8,319 nucleotides of DNA, taken from the NCBI GenBank assembly GCA_028697515.1, contig JAQVEY010000087.1, positions 1 through 8,319 of the forward strand, given 5' to 3'. The notes under the pieces were generated by a model. That model was not told where the DNA came from and ran no database searches. It was given only the letters and a program-made list of their open reading frames with translations. This stretch comes from Bacteroidales bacterium (GTDB taxonomy: Bacteria > Bacteroidota > Bacteroidia > Bacteroidales > ML635J-15). A program made the translations under genes and the position numbers. Shown here piece by piece: positions 7,377 through 8,319 of this stretch; position 1 is the stretch's first letter, and each line of letters begins with the position of its first letter.

Positions 7377-8186
7377 AAATTTATTTGCAATTAGTTTGTC
7401 ATAAAATTCATTGTATTTATCAATATAGTTTTCCTGACTTTGAGGTTTTAAAAAGGGTTTATTACACATTTCAACATAATCAATTATTTCAGGATTAACT
7501 TTATTAGACCCTAGAATAATTCCATCAGAATTTTCTATTGCAAATTTAGTCAGATTAAGCCAGTTCGGTGTAGTTAATAATTCTAAATCTTCAGGAAAAA
7601 CTCCATTCTCCAATAGCTTCTGAGATAAATCGGAATTTAAAGGTTTAGAAAACTCCTCGCTATAAATAGAGTAAATAACCTTAAAATTATTATCAAACAA
7701 TGGATCATTGCAATAGATTTTCTTCATATAGAAAGGCACCAAAGCCGTAAACCATCCATGGCAATGAATTATATCAGGAGCCCATCCAAGTTTTTTTACT
7801 GTTTCGATTACACCTCGTGAATAAAAAATAGCTCTCTCGTCATTATCCTTAAATTCCTTGTCTTTTTCAGATAATGCAAATTTTCTACTGAAGAAATCTT
7901 CGTTGTCAATAAAGTAAACTTGCATTCTTGCAGGCTGAATTGAAGCTACCTTGATTACCAGAGGATGGTCAGTATCATTAATAACAAGATTCATCCCACT
8001 TAATCTAATCACCTCATGCAATTGGTTTCTTCTTTCGTTAATACTGCCGAATTTAGGCAAAAATGTTCGGATCTCCCTGTCACGCTCTTGTATCCCTTGT
8101 GGTAAAAACCTGCCTATTAACGACATCTCTGTTTCAGGTAAATAAGGCGTAATTTCCTGGGTTACATAAAGAACTTTCAATTTCAT
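7374..8186 (-). CDS. Short GT5 glycogen/starch synthase N-domain-like protein, probably not a working synthase
   Basis: This 270-residue protein resembles the N-terminal Rossmann half of bacterial glycogen synthase (family GT5). Matching segments in order are KVLYVTQEITPY (4-15), the GRFLPQGIQERDREIRTFLP stretch (25-44), YFIDNEDFFSRK (91-102), FYSRGVIETVKKLGWAPDII (121-140), and HCHGWFTAL (141-149), which matches HxHDWHxGL of true synthases. The differences are large. The ADP-glucose-binding KTGGL motif is replaced by LPETEMS at about 16-22, and the C-terminal donor-binding domain is absent, since full GlgA is near 480 residues. There is no sign of a frameshift; the protein ends naturally. 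It may bind a sugar or a partner, or regulate, and glycogen synthesis should not be assumed. I chose the ATG at 8186-8184 over an in-frame GTG at 8222. The ATG is where homology begins, and the GTG falls on the last base of a putative -7 promoter box. It is the first gene of the run and overlaps the next by one base. Confidence 0.85.
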   Translation of the reverse strand: MKLKVLYVTQEITPYLPETEMSLIGRFLPQGIQERDREIRTFLPKFGSINERRNQLHEVIRLSGMNLVINDTDHPLVIKVASIQPARMQVYFIDNEDFFSRKFALSEKDKEFKDNDERAIFYSRGVIETVKKLGWAPDIIHCHGWFTALVPFYMKKIYCNDPLFDNNFKVIYSIYSEEFSKPLNSDLSQKLLENGVFPEDLELLTTPNWLNLTKFAIENSDGIILGSNKVNPEIIDYVEMCNKPFLKPQSQENYIDKYNEFYDKLIANKF

Positions 8187-8221
8187 ATTATAATTACTAA
8201 ATCTATAAATATTTAAGGACA

Positions 8222-8229
8222 CAAAAATA
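8222..8229 (-). promoter_or_regulatory. Possible Bacteroidota sigma-70 -7 box for the five-gene run
   Basis: On the minus strand this reads TATTTTTG, an exact match to the Bacteroidota -7 consensus TAnnTTTG. A candidate -33 TTG lies at 8256-8254, about 24 nt upstream, which is longer than the usual spacing of about 20, so that half is weak. Transcription would start near 8215 and give a leader of roughly 30 nt before the ATG at 8186. In DNA this AT-rich a chance match is quite possible, but this is the only position in the right-edge non-coding stretch that fits. Confidence 0.38.
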
Positions 8230-8319
8230 TAAAAAAAATTTAATATATCCGAACAAGCTTTTTAAACGATAATTTTATCTCGATTATTATTCAATATGTA
8301 TTTTTTCTTATTTATAATT
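8223..8319. other. Non-coding, very AT-rich right edge upstream of the operon
   Basis: About 100 bases with no open frame of note on either strand and long A and T runs. It carries the putative promoter described above. The edge may lie between this operon and a gene outside the window. I see no clear hairpin, tRNA or riboswitch in it. Confidence 0.6.

Noticed and set aside
7951..8145. Plus-strand open frame of 64 codons opposite the GT5-like gene
   Set aside because: It is antisense to a region with clear GT5 similarity and has no recognisable domain.
8187..8222. Twelve-codon N-terminal extension of the GT5-like protein from a GTG
   Set aside because: The extra residues precede the first beta strand of the fold, and the GTG overlaps the putative -7 box, so it would lie upstream of the transcript start.

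Overview
The window comes from a low-GC member of the Bacteroidota. The case rests on gene content, not on a database match. There is a PorX-type response regulator/PglZ protein, a long SprE/PorW-type TPR lipoprotein (both belong to the type IX secretion system, T9SS), a DUF4270-type lipoprotein and a short GT5-like protein of a kind typical of this phylum. Non-coding DNA is very AT-rich, and no start is preceded by an obvious Shine-Dalgarno sequence, as is usual in the phylum. I cannot name the genus.

All five genes lie on the minus strand and are read from right to left. In transcription order they are: a 270-residue GT5 (glycogen/starch synthase) N-domain-like protein (8186-7374); a DUF4270-like lipoprotein (7374-6115); glmS, glucosamine-6-phosphate synthase (6108-4258); porW/sprE, a 901-residue TPR lipoprotein (4195-1490); and porX (from 1459, running off the left edge after 486 codons). 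The gaps are a 1-nt stop/start overlap, 6 nt, 62 nt and 30 nt. No convincing terminator or internal promoter was seen, so a single operon is plausible. About 100 bases at the right edge are non-coding and hold a possible Bacteroidota-type -7 box for this operon.

Functionally, the left half joins an envelope-spanning T9SS component (PorW/SprE) to a cytoplasmic T9SS regulator (PorX). The right half joins amino-sugar precursor synthesis (GlmS) to an outer-membrane, possibly surface-exposed lipoprotein and a probably non-catalytic glycosyltransferase fragment. A link between secretion and the sugar supply for cell-surface glycans is an attractive inference, but the sequence does not prove it. The most interesting points are the porW-porX adjacency, the GT5-like protein that lacks the usual donor-binding motif and C-terminal domain, and its translational coupling to the DUF4270 lipoprotein. 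I see no mobile element, CRISPR array, tRNA or rRNA.
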